64,000 nucleotides of DNA from Chamaecrista fasciculata. Lineage: Eukaryota > Streptophyta > Magnoliopsida > Fabales > Fabaceae. This document shows, one piece after another, positions 13,601 to 26,892 of this stretch. The stretch spans positions 80,717-144,716 of the forward strand of contig QANZ01032357.1 of assembly GCA_003254925.1 (NCBI GenBank), written 5' to 3'. A model generated the notes under the pieces. The model was not told the DNA's origin. It did not search any database and worked only from the letters and a program-made list of their open reading frames with translations. The translations under genes and the position numbers were made by a program. The first letter of the stretch is position 1. The number at the start of each line of letters is the position of its first letter.

Positions 13601-14526
13601 TAGTTTAAAAGGTAATGATTGAATATGAACATTATTTCAAGAAGTGATTTGTTGTAATTTAAGATTCTTGAATGATTTAATAAATTTTATTTAAAAAAAA
13701 TATACCCTACAAAATGGAAATGATAACATATTGTTACTTCGATGAGAAAGAGAATAGATATGAGAATACAAAAACTCCATGGTAGGATTGCGGAAAGACT
13801 CACCATTTGGATCTGCTTGTCATTAGATAATTGTCCACCACAGCAATTTGAGTAACATGAAACGATTATCAACCAAAGAAAGTTAACACAATATAATTAA
13901 CTATTAGATTTCCAACTAATCCAAAATTAATGCAATGGGAATGCTCATTAATATTTTAAATATAAATTCAATTATATTTTAAATATTCTTATAAAAATTG
14001 TCACTAAATAATTATTTAAAAAAAGACTTATATTGTATTAAAAACAGGATCGGATCCAATATTAGTGTTTACTTCGTAAAATAAGATGAGATTGGGTTTA
14101 AGAATATTAGAATAATAATTTAGTGAAATTGATATTCTTAAAACATTCTCATGTCATATGATATGAATAGAAGATTTCTAGTCCAAAGTATTAGAAAATG
14201 AAGAAGATAAGCTGAAAGAGAACTTCAATCCAAATGATTTGTTTGAAATTAAATTGTGAAAATTGTGAAAATAACTAAACGGTTTTCTTAGTTTAATCTA
14301 CTGACTTTTGAAAGAAGAATAAAGAAATGAAAAAGTTACCGTTAATCCAATGGCTAGGAGGTTGAAAATGATATCCAGTTCTAAGCTCTTGATTCACATC
14401 AGGAGCAGAAATGGATTGAAGATTTTGGAATACTTTATGAGAGCCTTCAACTCCATTTTTGTGTATCAAACAAAAGATACAAAATAATATAAATACTGCG
14501 ATATACTTTGAGAGATCCATATACAC
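10625..14526 (-). CDS. Cell-wall (acid) invertase, GH32 beta-fructofuranosidase (7 exons)
   Basis: Exons (minus) 14526-14340, 13812-13804, 13091-12226, 11907-11749, 11640-11402, 11298-11193 and 10804-10625 give 581 codons with every phase matching. It hydrolyses sucrose to glucose and fructose in the apoplast. Residues 1-30 form a signal peptide. The GH32 catalytic residues are visible: nucleophile Asp63 in NDPNG, Asp189 in FRDP and acid/base Glu243 in WECPDF. Pro in WECPD is the mark of cell-wall rather than vacuolar forms. The 9-nt mini-exon ATCCAAATG encodes the DPN core, as in other plant invertases. The C-terminal beta-sandwich spans the last four exons. Met1 (14526) or the Met two codons later (14520) could start translation. 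Length and motifs look intact. Confidence 0.95.
13150..13610. repeat. Diverged tandem duplication in the invertase second intron
   Basis: Phrases at 13150-13390 (CACAAGTATCATTGATTTATTGG, then AGAAATTATA-TTTTCAC) recur in the same order at 13418-13590. This looks like an old local duplication of intron sequence. Confidence 0.5.
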
Positions 14527-14586
14527 AGTAGATTCTAAAGATGATTGACGCCCAATGGTGTGAACAAATGAGAGATAGAATTGAGA

Positions 14587-14597
14587 CTATTTATATA
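14587..14597 (-). promoter_or_regulatory. TATA box of the invertase gene
   Basis: On the minus strand the sequence reads TATATAAATAG, about 60 bp upstream of the first ATG, a normal distance for a short 5' UTR. Confidence 0.65.
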
Positions 14598-16526
14598 CAA
14601 TATTTTAAGAAATTAAGAAATATTTATGGGGGAAAGCTATTGGAGATAATTGTTGTTAGTTAGAAATTTTACGAATTCCAAGTAAGAGATGTGGACTAAA
14701 TCCAAGTTACAATTACGAATAAATAAAAGTAAATAATTTTTTTTTGGTAAGATAAATCAAATAATTATTGATTCCTAAAAAAAGCACGTCAATCTACCAT
14801 AATAAATTCAGGCAAAAAAGAGAAAAATATATCCTAATAAATTAGCCCTTAGCAAAAATAGAAAAAATATCGTCTAATGGATATATATATGACTAGGATA
14901 TACATACATATATATATGATTTTTTATTTTATTATTTTTATTAGAAATAAAATATACTTTTAATCAAACTGTAATCTATTAATAGAAATACATAAAAAGA
15001 GGATCAACACGAAATCTCTCTACTTGGAATGAAAAAATAAAGTCAAGAACTAAATAAAAAATTACAAATATGATGAGATTGATTATTTTTTAATTTTTAT
15101 ATGTTCCATATGTTTATATGTTTGCTAAAAAAGGCAAAAATCTTTCTTAAACTATTATTGATATTTTCTAGTTTTTAACACGTAAAGAAATAATTATTAG
15201 TAATTAAGAGAGTATAGAATATATAATACAATTAATCCCATGAAAAAATTAATACAATTAATAACATATTGGTAATTCAAATTTTAGTATTAAATTTATA
15301 ATATTTTAATATTTGTTTACTAAAAATAGTTAAATATTAAAAAAGGTTAATATATTAATATTAGAAGGAGGTGAACCATTCTTAGTAAAATAAATGAAAG
15401 AAAAAGACGTACGATATTTCATTTTACTTTATTTTTGACTTTTGTTACTTCATAATCTTTTTCAAGCTCTCCTTTCCGTAATTAATCATATATTTTATTT
15501 TTAATGTTCAACCTACACTGAATATTTAAATAAATTTGATCTATGTTATAAAATATATGAAATATAAATACTCAAAATAGAGAGAAAAGTAGGAGGAGGG
15601 AATGATTCTTTCATTCAACCAATATTATCAACTTTACATCATCATCTAAAGTCTTTATTTATAGGCTTTGGATTTATAAAGGAGATGTACTAACTTAATG
15701 TACATAATGAAAGAATAGACTTATATTGATGTACACGAAAAACTAAAAATGATAAACATAATTATAAAGGAAACTTAAAACTTCTAGAGAATATCAATCG
15801 CAACTTATATTATTTATAACAATCCATATATTTTGATACGTTAAAAAAAAATTTGTTTTCAATTACTACTTTTCTGTATTAAACTATTCATCCAATGACA
15901 AAAAAAAAAGTATTGCATTTACGTACCATGTGAATCAATAAGAGATAGAATTGGTATTCTTTTATAGAATATTTCGAGAGAATAAATATTTAAAATATAT
16001 ATATATATATATGATATTTTTTTTTTANGATAGAATACACGATATCTTATCTTATTATGTTGTATATAAAAATTAACTAAAATATAAGAATAAACATTAG
16101 ATTTGTACATTACAAAAATACTAAAATCGTATTAATTATGGTAAGATGAATCGGATAAACGTAAATTATGACAAACAAGGCCTATAAAGTTATAATTAAT
16201 TTTTTATCTAAACAAAATGCCCGAAGATATTTTTTTCTTCCATCCATAAGTTTCATTTCACTATAAAAAGTAACAATTCCTATGGTTACAACATTTAAGG
16301 GTCAAAAGAATGACAAGATAACACAATCAAGGTGTGGGCGGTGCCTTATATTACAAATATTATTTTTAGCTTTAGATCCCTAGATGGGATCCACATTGGT
16401 AACTTTTGCTTCAATTTGACATGAGAGGATGAATGCTTACAACTAGTAGTGATGATCACAAAATATATCCCACAAATGCAATTTCGATTTCCTCAAGGAT
16501 ATAAAATGAGCAAGTCACGACCTCCA
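14598..16526. other. Intergenic AT-rich region with a partial echo of the invertase promoter
   Basis: No gene is seen. Bases 15929-15993 resemble 14546-14612 (shared AGAGATAGAATTG, a TTTATA core and an AATATTT tail), as if the invertase promoter had been duplicated long ago. An N at 16028 lies in a T-rich run. The part near 16526 probably contains the kinesin 3' UTR. Confidence 0.4.
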
Positions 16527-19500
16527 TTAATTTAGCTGGGAAAGTGGAGAACGTGGTATTAGTGATGGTTTGAACTCCTTTACATCAGATGATTCATATG
16601 AGTTGTTTTCTCGGAATTCCTCGAGAAGAGACTCCATAGGTAAAGATCTAAGGGATTCGATTGTCCCTTTACTCGGAACGTCAGGCTCACACCTTATTGG
16701 AGTATTCCCACTAGGCTCATAGTCCTGCAAGAGAGACGAAGAGGATATACAGTACATGAACATTAAATAGAATTAAATAGAGTAACGAAGTGAAAAAGCA
16801 AATTTAATTGTGACAAAGTAGCATGTTGAATGGATATACCCTGTATTGCTGTTGGAAAGTTTCTCGAGCCTTCTCTTCAATGGAAGCAGCTTGTCCAGAG
16901 TGATCCTCTCTAAAAGCCTCAAGTGTCATTGTATGAGTCTTAACAACCTCTAACATCCCAGATATAGTTTCCCGCTGTTGTCCATCCATGTCTGCAAAAG
17001 GTGTATCACGAGAAAAGGACAAGATAAATGCAAAATATGTCAGTACTTCAAATAATAACAATGTTAATAACGTGAAGCAGGTATTTAAATGGATACTGAT
17101 TAGTAATAGCCAAAAGATTAACATATAAAACACAATACTTACTATCAAACTGCTGTAGAATATCCTCACTATTCTTTGCTATATCTTCTTCTGCTGCCAT
17201 CCGAGCAGAATGGATCTCCATGTCATGTTGCGCGTTACTATCGGAAGCATTCCTGTGCCAGAGAAATTGGTAAGAATATTACCATGATTTTTGTGAACCG
17301 GATTACTTCTAGTTGAGGAAACCAGAGATTCAGTCATCGAATAATACGAAGCATAACGTTAGTCAGCATAAAATATCAAGACTGAAAAGTTCATTAACTA
17401 GACCACATTAAAACCAACTGAGCACAAACCTGACAAGTGATACGACCGCAGAAACATGATTGGTTCCCATCTCATTCACAGCCTCATGTGTCTTCTTGGT
17501 ATGTTTAAATGCAGACTCAGCAGCATTGACACTATAAAGGATTTAAACAAATTGTAAAGGACCTAAATCACAGGATATATGTACATCAAGAAATCGGGGA
17601 CGAGAAAATAACACTCACCTCTGCTGCAGGATTGCCTGGATACGACAATGCTTCGCTGCCGAATAATCAGAAGTGTCTTTGGCATCTTTTTCTGCTTGCA
17701 CGCAAAAGGCCTGCCATTTTCTTTTTGCATGAGTCACGATTTCTCCCACTGATGACACATGCCCATCCAAGAATGACTTGTTCCCAATACCGTGTCCTCT
17801 AAGATCAACAAGCCTTGCATCTACCTGCAATGCAAAGTCCACCCACCAAGTCGTGAATAAAATTAACCGGAAGTTAAGGCATGAAAATGTAAATTTATCA
17901 AAAGAAACACCCGAAACATACCAGGTCCATTTGACGACGCATGTGATCAGAAACTAAACTAGTCACATCAGCAATAAGTTTATCGGTATCAGATCTTGAT
18001 TGCTCCTGCGGAGAAAAAAAGTTTGACAAATTAGATATTAACAAACTATACAGCATCATTCTAAGACGTGTACTGTATATGTATATATATGTATATATTA
18101 CATTATTACCTCATAAACTTTCTTAAACTCATCAATGCTTCTTATTTGAATTTCATCAGCCTGTGAAGCAAAGTTTTCAAGCCTTTTTGATTCTTCCAAA
18201 ACCTTATCCACAAATTCTTGACTGCATTCAGATATATCTTTTGTTTGCTCGACACTGAGATTGAGTCTCTTTATAATTTACAATCCACAGGGCAACACAA
18301 AAACCAAGACAAGATAAAAGGATTACATCAATTAAAGCACGTTTTAAAAAAAAAAAAAAAGTCACCGTACAAAATAGTTACAGAGAGAAGAAAACGTAAA
18401 CCACATACATGCCGTAGTTCCCTTGCGAGGGATGCTAATTCATCTTGCTGAGTTGATAGAGAAGTCTGAAGACAATCAAATATTGAACTTGCTTCGGCGG
18501 CCTCAGATGCAAGAAGCTGATTCATTACAAAAAAAAAAAAAAAANAAGAAGCTGATTCATAAAAAAAAAAAAAAAAGAATAGGATAAACGTCGAAGAAGA
18601 TTGAAAGAAAAATAAACGCTCCTCACATAAAGTGTAGAATAGGAAAAATTAATTTGAATTTCTGAGGCATACTTCTTCAATAGAATGACAATTGGAGGCA
18701 CTAAGAGATGATATTTCCTCCAGGGTAGCATCAGAGTTGGCCTTGTGCAAACGCACAACATTTTGAACAGCCTCAACATGAGATGTATACAAAGTCCTTA
18801 AAGCTGTCACCTTCTTCTTCACATCAACTACCGACTACAGGCAAAAATAGATCATAAGAGATTATATAATACAGAATCACTTGACATGCAAAACCATGTG
18901 TAATCGATCTAAAAGAATACTAGGCCAAGCAGTGTGAACCAAGATAGAATGGTGCAGACGAGAACGGAGCCATCAGAAATTTGTCTTACAAACCTTGTCG
19001 TGGACACCCAAAAACAAATTACAGAGGTTCTCCACACATTGAAGATGTTCATTCTGTCTTGTCAACGAAGTCGCCACGGTGTTGCAAAGAGAACCAACTT
19101 GCTGGGCAAGGTCCACTTGAAAATTGTTCACCACCGCTCTGTTATTTGAGTTTAATTTGTCTTCTCTACCTGCAACATATCACGGCAGGTATGTATTAAA
19201 GTTATTAAGAAAACCCTGGGCAATATTGAAGCAGAAAAATAAAGAACTAAAACCTACCAATTTTCAAAAACAATGAGGTGTTATCCTGGAGAGCTTTCTC
19301 CAAATCAGCTTGTAAAACGCATGCTTGATGAGCCAGAGCATTTTCTGTGATGCAAAATCATCATTAGGACAAAAAATCAAAAGCAAAAAAGTATGGAGTT
19401 GGAAACTTAAAATCATGCATACCAGCTTTTTTCTGTTCAGAAATGATAAAATCCTTCTCTTTCAGAGAATATCGACATTTCTGTAATTCTTCCTCCGCGT

Positions 19501-22500
19501 TGGCAAGCAATTTGGCGGTCTTGTTCAGGTTTTTCTGTGTGGTTTTATGCTTTCTTGATAAGAATACATGTATAACACTATAACTAGGCAATAAAAAAGA
19601 ACCAGCACTCCGATAACTCACCTCAGTGGAATCAAGCTTGTTGCTTAGATCACAGCACTGCCGTACTTGATCATCGTATTTGCTTTGCAAATCCTCATGT
19701 TGCTGTTCGTAACACACCAACACGAAACAAGTTAACCATAATAGGAAGAGGAAACCAACCTATAAGACTTTTTATATAGAGAGTAGTATCAAGAAGAAAA
19801 CCTTTTGATGAGCTTCTAATGTAAGTCCCATCTGCTCAATCTGCTCTGCCATTGCCTAACAACGAGGAAACAAAATGCATCAACGGAAAGGCCCTTCTCC
19901 GAATGATTTTAAGAACCATAAGATTTGGGGCGGGGTAAGAACTACTATACCAGATAATCCATACCAAGAACTACAATTCTTGTTGAACATGTTAAGTTAT
20001 TAATGAAGCAGAGACAAAAGAAACAAACAAATAGGGGGGAAAAAATCATTCACCTTCTTCTCACTCTCTTCCTGATAGTATCTTTCCTTCGGTATATAAA
20101 CTCCGTTTTTTTCACGTGCAGCGTAAACCTCTGGGCAAAACAGAAATTTCGTTGATGTTCAGAAAGTTATGCCCTATAAAGAATACAAGACAACTAAAGA
20201 GTCTAAATAGTTCTTTAGTAGCCACATAAAGGAAGAGCAACTCACCTCCTTTCAGGCGTTCAATTTCTCCATATAGATCCTTGATAAGAGTTGATTTCAT
20301 CATTTTTTGGTTAACCTGGACGAAAAAAAGGAAATGAGAGGAAAATACCTTGAGAAACAATAAAAATAGAAGAGTATCAAAGGAAAATTAAAATTAATAA
20401 GTTTCTTCAATATAAACCTCAAGACATCATATGCAGATCGCTTAAAGCACGTTCACTCAACTAATGAAACAAAAAGTATTGAAACATCCTATATCAACCA
20501 CATGGTTAAAAAAATGCACACAATGTGTAAAAAAAACCAAATTTCATGAGATTTTTCCGACATAAACAAACATTTCATGTGAATAATGGATCAAAATATA
20601 GACCAGAGAGATTAAATCACTCTTTGCTAAAAGAACTTATAAATAAGTTGCATTTATATAGGATAAAAAAAACTAACAAATACACCCAAGTTCAAAATAT
20701 ATACAGAAGTAATACATAAAAGACATCACTAAAAATGCACTGTTTGATACACAATCTCAGGTAACTCAAGAAATGACAAACCTCAGGTTTATTTTTGATG
20801 TTCTTTGCCCTGTGTGCATAATCCAGTGTGCTCAATGTTTCCTCCAAGCAATGAACAGCAGGGGAAACAGTGGCTATGATACAAGTTTTGGTTCTCCCAC
20901 CAAGTGAATCACGTAGTAAACGAGTCAACTTGCTATCCCTAAATTCCAATTTTGCAAGGTAAGCATACGAGAAAAGTATTGAATGCATATATGTAGACGC
21001 ATATGCCAAGTCACAAACACATAGAAGGCCGAAGCGATGTCTAATTTCAATCAAACAGAGCAGACAATACCTGTAAGGAACATGGCCGAGGTGCTCCACA
21101 AGCGCACTTATCACCCGCCCTAAAGTAAGCAAGCTTTTATTAATTTCCCCAGCTTCTCTTGCCCGGCCCTGGAAATGTAATAAAACTCACTTATTAAGGT
21201 TAAATTACTGGGTAATTCAAAAACGAATATCAAATAGAGTTTATGTCCCATTGTTCAAGCAGCATACAGCAAAGTGTATTACCTCTCTGGCACCAGAACG
21301 AGATATATTTTCAGAGCCTGCTAGATCCACTAAGTTCAGTTTGCCACATTTTATTAATTCTTCACCTTCTGGGGTTGCTTCCTTGATATGGATGGTTATT
21401 GAAAACAAAGAATGTGAACGACTGAAACGGGGAAGGAAAAAAAATCTCAATTTAAGGTAGAGATTTGTAAACTGTGATGTCTAAACAAGAGAGAAAAAAC
21501 AACAGTTTATGAGTTACCTTGATTGCTTGTTCAATAAAGTCTCTGCAGTTCGCCGTTTGGCAGACCCTCTCTCCAAAAGAGTGAAAATTTCGCTTGCACT
21601 TGTCACAATTTCTTCCTCCAAACCTCTTACAAGAACTCCACCCTTACCATCCTCCATAAGTGGCAGCTGCTTTTTTTGCTTCTCCTCCAAAGCAACTCTT
21701 GAAATTTCATCAGGTGCAAGTAAATCAGTGATCTCCTCATTATACAACTCTAAAAAAGTGACTTTAACACTATACTCAGCATTTTGGCTCTCAAGGGTAT
21801 CAAAAATCTGCTTAACAGCCCTAGGTATGACCCCAGCGTCTTGAGGCAACTCTCCATTCACCCCACTCTGTAGAAGTCAAATAAACTTGGTAAGGATTAT
21901 TAATGAGTAAGCACAATGTAGCACATTAGCATACATGAGAAGACGTTAAATTGTACCTTTGACCTTTTGCATTCACCTTCCATTGTGTACGTTTTTCCTG
22001 TACCAGTTTGACCATATGCAAATATAGTACAGTTAAAGCCCTCAAGAACTTCATTCACTATAGGAATGATAGCCTGATCATAAAGATCTCTTTGCTGTGC
22101 GGAAGGACCAAAAACCTGCAGGTTTTACCATGGATCCATATGAGCTCCTATCAGGCTAAAACAGAATACACTCAATTGGCTATGATACATTTCTGACATT
22201 CGTTTTAATGATATGTTAACAAGAGTACATTTCTGTTGACTGAAGTCTTTGCCAAGTAATCTATTGCTAACCAGATGTGTACATATTGACTCTACCTGTC
22301 TCTCAGATATGGTGAACCCCGCAAATTTGACAAAGAAAAGGCACTAGTAGCGGTAACAATGCTAAAAGGTTGTTCATGAATAGCTATATGACTAGACAAA
22401 TATTAAGGTTTCTAGCAGAAGCCTGAAACAACTTGTACATGTAACTGCCACCCCAATAACAGTCCCTGTTAGTTCATAACACTACAGTTAAAATAATGTG

Positions 22501-23150
22501 ATGGAATCTAACTTGCTGTCAACCAATGTAAGAAGCTGCGTTTTGGAAGTTAAACAATGCATCAATTAAGAGATTGCAGAGAGGAGCTGCAAAGGATATA
22601 TATGCTACACGTTCACTCTTTTCATACAAAAACCCCATAGATCCTAGGCGGAAAATATCCCAGACTTTGATAATCATTAAGAGTGGATCACTAAGAACTC
22701 TGCCTTCTTTTATGAATAGTAGAACCCAGATGTTACGCGTTCACAAAACAAACAACAAACAGACAAATATGAGTAGGACAACTTAAGTAAGCTAATTCAC
22801 CTAAGTGGAAATAACACAAATTCGTGGAAAGTTGCATTGGGAGTTTAAAAAAGCACCTTATCGAAAGTGAAAACTCGGTCTATATGCTTGCCGGCAATGC
22901 TCTGAGACACTGATACTTCTCTACTGTACTCGTTGCAGGAAATAACCTGCGGTGCATTGCTACGCAACTCTTCCTCGCTAAACGGCCTAGAAGTCACAGG
23001 CGAAACCCATATTTTGCGAAATTAGTTCAAGCATGTAGAAGCTAGGAAAAATGAATCCAGAAGAGATCATCGTGGAATCAGAAAATAATACCTGCAACGA
23101 AGGAGAACCTGAACGTTGACACCCTTCTCTTTCTCGTGCCGAGCAGACAT
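16527..23150 (-). CDS. Kinesin-5 (BimC/Eg5 family) motor protein, 23 exons
   Basis: Exons from 23150-23092, 22986-22857, 22115-21957, 21867-21518, 21421-21283, 21168-21071 and 20938-20782, through 16 further exons to 16724-16527, join to 1009 codons without a frame break. This is a plus-end microtubule motor that cross-links spindle and phragmoplast microtubules as a bipolar tetramer. The motor domain covers about residues 10-365: P-loop GQTGTGKT (98-105), switch I SSRSH (232-236) and switch [11 protein letters not shown] (262-270). A long coiled-coil stalk follows. The tail has a BimC box with TPIR (Thr952), a Cdk-type site, followed by [13 protein letters not shown]. An N-linked duplication at 18511-18561 lies in intron 15 and does not touch coding sequence. 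Exon 16 is bounded by an acceptor next to that join; the frame supports it. Confidence 0.95.
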
Positions 23151-26100
23151 TTTTGATTCAAGATCTAGAGAGCAAGAATCACAACAGACCTTCTCTCTCC
23201 CGATTGTAGATCGGCTTCTGAAATTTGTTTCTCTCTCTCTCTCTCTATCTGAGCCTGCTTGATTCGAAACGAGAGCGGGTGGGTTTGAGAATTCAAATTT
23301 TGAGGGACGCTCTGGCTTTTTTTGATATCGACGGCTCAAAGACTGGGAATCACGATCTGACGGTCTTTTATGTGACTGCTCGAATATGGGTAGTCGGTGT
23401 GACCATTTTACCCCTTCACTTTCTTTCTTTCTTTCTTTCTTTATTTTTTGTTGGATGAACGGACCCACGTTTTGTTATTGGTAAAAAAAAAACGCTTCAT
23501 TTTCAATCCCACCTCCGAACAATCCTTTGGACTAAATTGGGCTTCAAATAGTGAAATTTAAAATGTGCGGCCCAATCTGAACCAGTTTAATTGGTTCGTA
23601 CTTTTGTGGAATTGGATTGGGNTTAAAAAAATTCTAATTTTCATAAGCCCTTCTTAGACATTAAAATATTTTCCCAATAAATCGATCATTTATCTAGGAC
23701 CCAACTCAAAGAAAGAAACTCGGAATATCAGGAGCATCAGAATATGAAGTGGAACCCAGCCATTTGGTATCTACAAACAGGAATTATTTCTGAATCATCA
23801 AGTTGAAACATCTGGAATCAAATATTTCATGTACTCCGACAAAGGGCACAGCAAAAGTTGAATATCACAGACATCAAATCAGGCAACAAATATCCAACAT
23901 TTCTGTCTCATTCTCATTGATTAAATCATACTCTTTAAAGCAACCTACTCATTAAGTTCCTATTCGAATCTTGAAGCGGGGACCAAGGTGAAGGGATTAA
24001 TCATCTCTATTGCACTCACATTTCCATGATATTTCTAACATCCAAAACAGAAAGACAGAAGGGGAAAAAAATGATCTAGACCATATATAGGTCAAAATGC
24101 CTGCAGAGTTAAAATTCAAAAAGAACATGAAAGCAAAAAAATAATGCACTAGATACGAGTATAATTGAACTCAATCAAATGCAGCAAATCTTAGTTCCAC
24201 AAGAAAAACAAACACCATCACAAAGTGAAGTGACAAAGGCTGAAAATCGTTATTTCCAAAGTAGAAAACACTCATGAGTTAAAAAGTTTGAAAAAAAGAC
24301 CTCAGTTTTTAAATGTTCTTACTTAAGATCTTTTAAGTTTTAAAATTTGACAGGTAGATCCCCTAGACTTTTAACTTTTTTCACTTAAGACCTCTAAATG
24401 GCCTCACTTTTTTGAAAACTTAAGGGTCCTAAGTGAATGAAATTGAAAGTTGAGAGGGTCTATTTGTCAAGCTTAAAACTCATGGGTCCTAAGTGAGCAC
24501 AATTGAAAACTCAAAGAATCTATCTGTCAAGTTTTGAAACTCAAAAGTATTTTCTCCCTTTGACTTAAAACTTAGAGGTCTTGGTACAATTTAGCCAAGA
24601 GAAAAATATCATCCTTCTGAAGGGACAACCGAGTAAAAGCTAGAATCTAGAAAATGTCTACCATCTTCAGAAATCCTTCAACATCAAAAGTGCGGCATAT
24701 ATTTGTAATCAAGAACAGGTGACAGAAGAAGCACCAGTATCACAGTATGTAGGGGCCAGGGTCCACTCTCTGACACTGCCTCCTTCCTTTACTAAAGGCA
24801 CGATAAAATAAAGAGAAAATTTACCTTCTAATCCTTAAATTTGTACTGAGTCAATGAATTACTCTTTAAATAAATAAAATATACTACCCAATTCCAAAAA
24901 TATGACAATTGTCAATGATTTGATCCCTAGATCAAATTCAATGACCAAAAAATACAATTTCAGTACAAATTTAGGGATCAAAAAGTACAAACTCGATATA
25001 AATTTAGGGACCAAATAATATGTTTTCTCATTTATATCAAACAATAAATAGAACGCAAAGATGATAAGTATGTAATGTAGTTACTATGTTCCCTCCTAAA
25101 GTATTGTTCTAATTATCATTCTTAGCGAAAGTCTAAGGAAGCTAAAGCATCTCCTAGGTGCCTCATTTAAGTCCGGAGAGAAAATGTTCACTTCATTATC
25201 ATGCATAGATAATAAAAAACAAACAGCAACAAAACCAAGCTGCCACAGAAACATGGGCCAATAAAAATGAACAAGCTCAAGAGCCAAGATGTTTGTGTGG
25301 AGACGAAGAATGGGTTTCAGTTAACAAGCACAGGAAGCATCTTTGAAGATCAGCCCCCTCATTCAAACCAGATACCTCAGCTACTATTTTGTGTTTTGAT
25401 CTTCTTTCTGTAGTTTTAAAAAGATGAATTCATAGAGTATTGAGAATATATAGAGAGAAGAAATGGAAGAACAGTCAGGTCACACACAAAATATGTGCAC
25501 TTCATGTTGCCATTAAGTAAGGATTCCATCAATTATGATATGAAGCATAGTTTGAAGAACATGGGTAAAATGAATACAGGGATAAATAAATGTATAGAGA
25601 GTAAATGAAAAAATTATAAGAGTATACTTAAGAAGCAAAGAAGTGGGAAAAATTAAAAACGATGATCCTTCTCGGAATCCAAATCTCCCATTTGAGCTAC
25701 AGAGCTCATAGCTAAACTAACTAAAATGATAGAATAGCCGTTATTCAGTCCATAAAAAGCTCCCTTATTATTACAATTTACTAGTTTTCCCTCAAAATAA
25801 TGCTTCTCCTAAATGTTTGACCTCGAATTCATGTAAAAACCAACCAGTCAAATAAAGCACAATATGTTCATGCCTAGTAAACAATAACATAACAAAAAAG
25901 CAGCAATGAAAAGAAATCATAACATAAATACCTCATATCATATCTGCGGGTGAATAATGTAGAAATGCAGTCCCGCAGCCTTCAATCATCCTTACAACAA
26001 AGAAACAACATAACAGAACACAGAATAAGCACATTTTCTTCATATTCATACCCAAACCCCAGGATCACATTCGAAAACAGCTTCTACTTTGATAATGATC

Positions 26101-26273
26101 AATCAATCAGCTATTATTTTTCAACAATCTCAGACAAAGACTCACTGACACATTTTACCAAACACCTCCTAGATCAAATAAGTAGACCCACCCTACCTCA
26201 TAGTTCATGAACAACCCTAAGACATCCCGAACATCGCAAGCACAATCAAAGCTCAAAAGTGACAAAGAATTAA
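23151..26273. other. Intergenic region between kinesin-5 and the ELF4-like gene
   Basis: The first about 350 bp carry the kinesin 5' leader and promoter, with (CT)n at 23233-23248 and (TTTC)n at 23422-23441. An N is at 23622. Bases 24283-24600 and 24812-25035 contain phrases such as TTAAGACCTCTAA and AATTTAGGGACCAAA in mirrored arrangement, typical of degenerate MITEs. The remainder is AT-rich and I see no gene. Confidence 0.4.
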
Positions 26274-26738
26274 TTACTCCGTTTTTTCCATTGATTGCTC
26301 GACCGAGTCCTCACCGTAACCGTTCTTACTCTCGCCGTCGTCCTCGAGGGAGGCCGTAACCGTGGAATCCCGGAGCCGGCGTCGCTGATGAATAATACTT
26401 GAGAAATTGACCGATAAATCAGAGTAAATAGAGAGAACCTTGGAGATGTTACCATTAATCTGGCCGATCAGAGCTACATTCTTCACGAGATTGTCCGGGA
26501 TCTTGGATTGGTGGTTCTCGTTCACCTGCTGGATCAACGCACGGTTCTGATCGAGCACCGATTGCGCCTGTCGGAAACTCCGGCTGAGCGTGTTCCAAAT
26601 CTCCGCGTCACAGTCTTCATCATCGGTGCACGATCCGTCGCCGTCGTCGCCGTCGTCTCCGCCGCCGTCGTCTCTCTCTCCGGCAACCTTAAAGCTCTCA
26701 ATGAGCCTGTCTGGCTTCGCTCTGGCGGATTCGTCCAT
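26274..26738 (-). CDS. ELF4-like protein (EARLY FLOWERING 4 family), intronless
   Basis: A single open frame of 154 codons. I start at the ATG at 26738, which has a good context (GCGACCATGG); upstream in-frame codons lack an ATG. An acidic Gly/Asp-rich N-terminus is followed at about residues 45-125 by the DUF1313/ELF4 domain, with the recognisable blocks FRQAQSVLDQNRALIQQVN and LIGQINGNISKVLSIYSDLS. The family is small, alpha-helical, nuclear and usually intronless. ELF4 joins ELF3 and LUX in the evening complex of the circadian clock. The length is somewhat above Arabidopsis ELF4 because of both tails. Whether it is ELF4 itself or an ELF4-like paralogue cannot be settled here. Two evening-element-like sites lie upstream, now separated from the gene by a MITE. 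Confidence 0.9.
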   Translation of the reverse strand: MDESARAKPDRLIESFKVAGERDDGGGDDGDDGDGSCTDDEDCDAEIWNTLSRSFRQAQSVLDQNRALIQQVNENHQSKIPDNLVKNVALIGQINGNISKVLSIYSDLSVNFSSIIHQRRRLRDSTVTASLEDDGESKNGYGEDSVEQSMEKTE

Positions 26739-26892
26739 GGTCGCCGCCGAAAAACTCTCAGGCTTCAAGTACAGTCACACATTCCCTCGTTTCTCTCTCT
26801 CTCTCTTTCTCTCTCTAACACGTACTGAAACTTTGGTGTGAGAAATCTCGCAATCGAAAAAGACGACATTATTTAACTAACTTATATAATTT

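Noticed and set aside
21509..21844. Plus-strand open frame opposite the kinesin motor exon
   Set aside because: Antisense shadow of exon 4 of kinesin-5.
26508..26841. Plus-strand open frames opposite the ELF4-like gene
   Set aside because: The minus strand carries a complete conserved ELF4 domain; the plus frames are Ser/Val low-complexity shadows.
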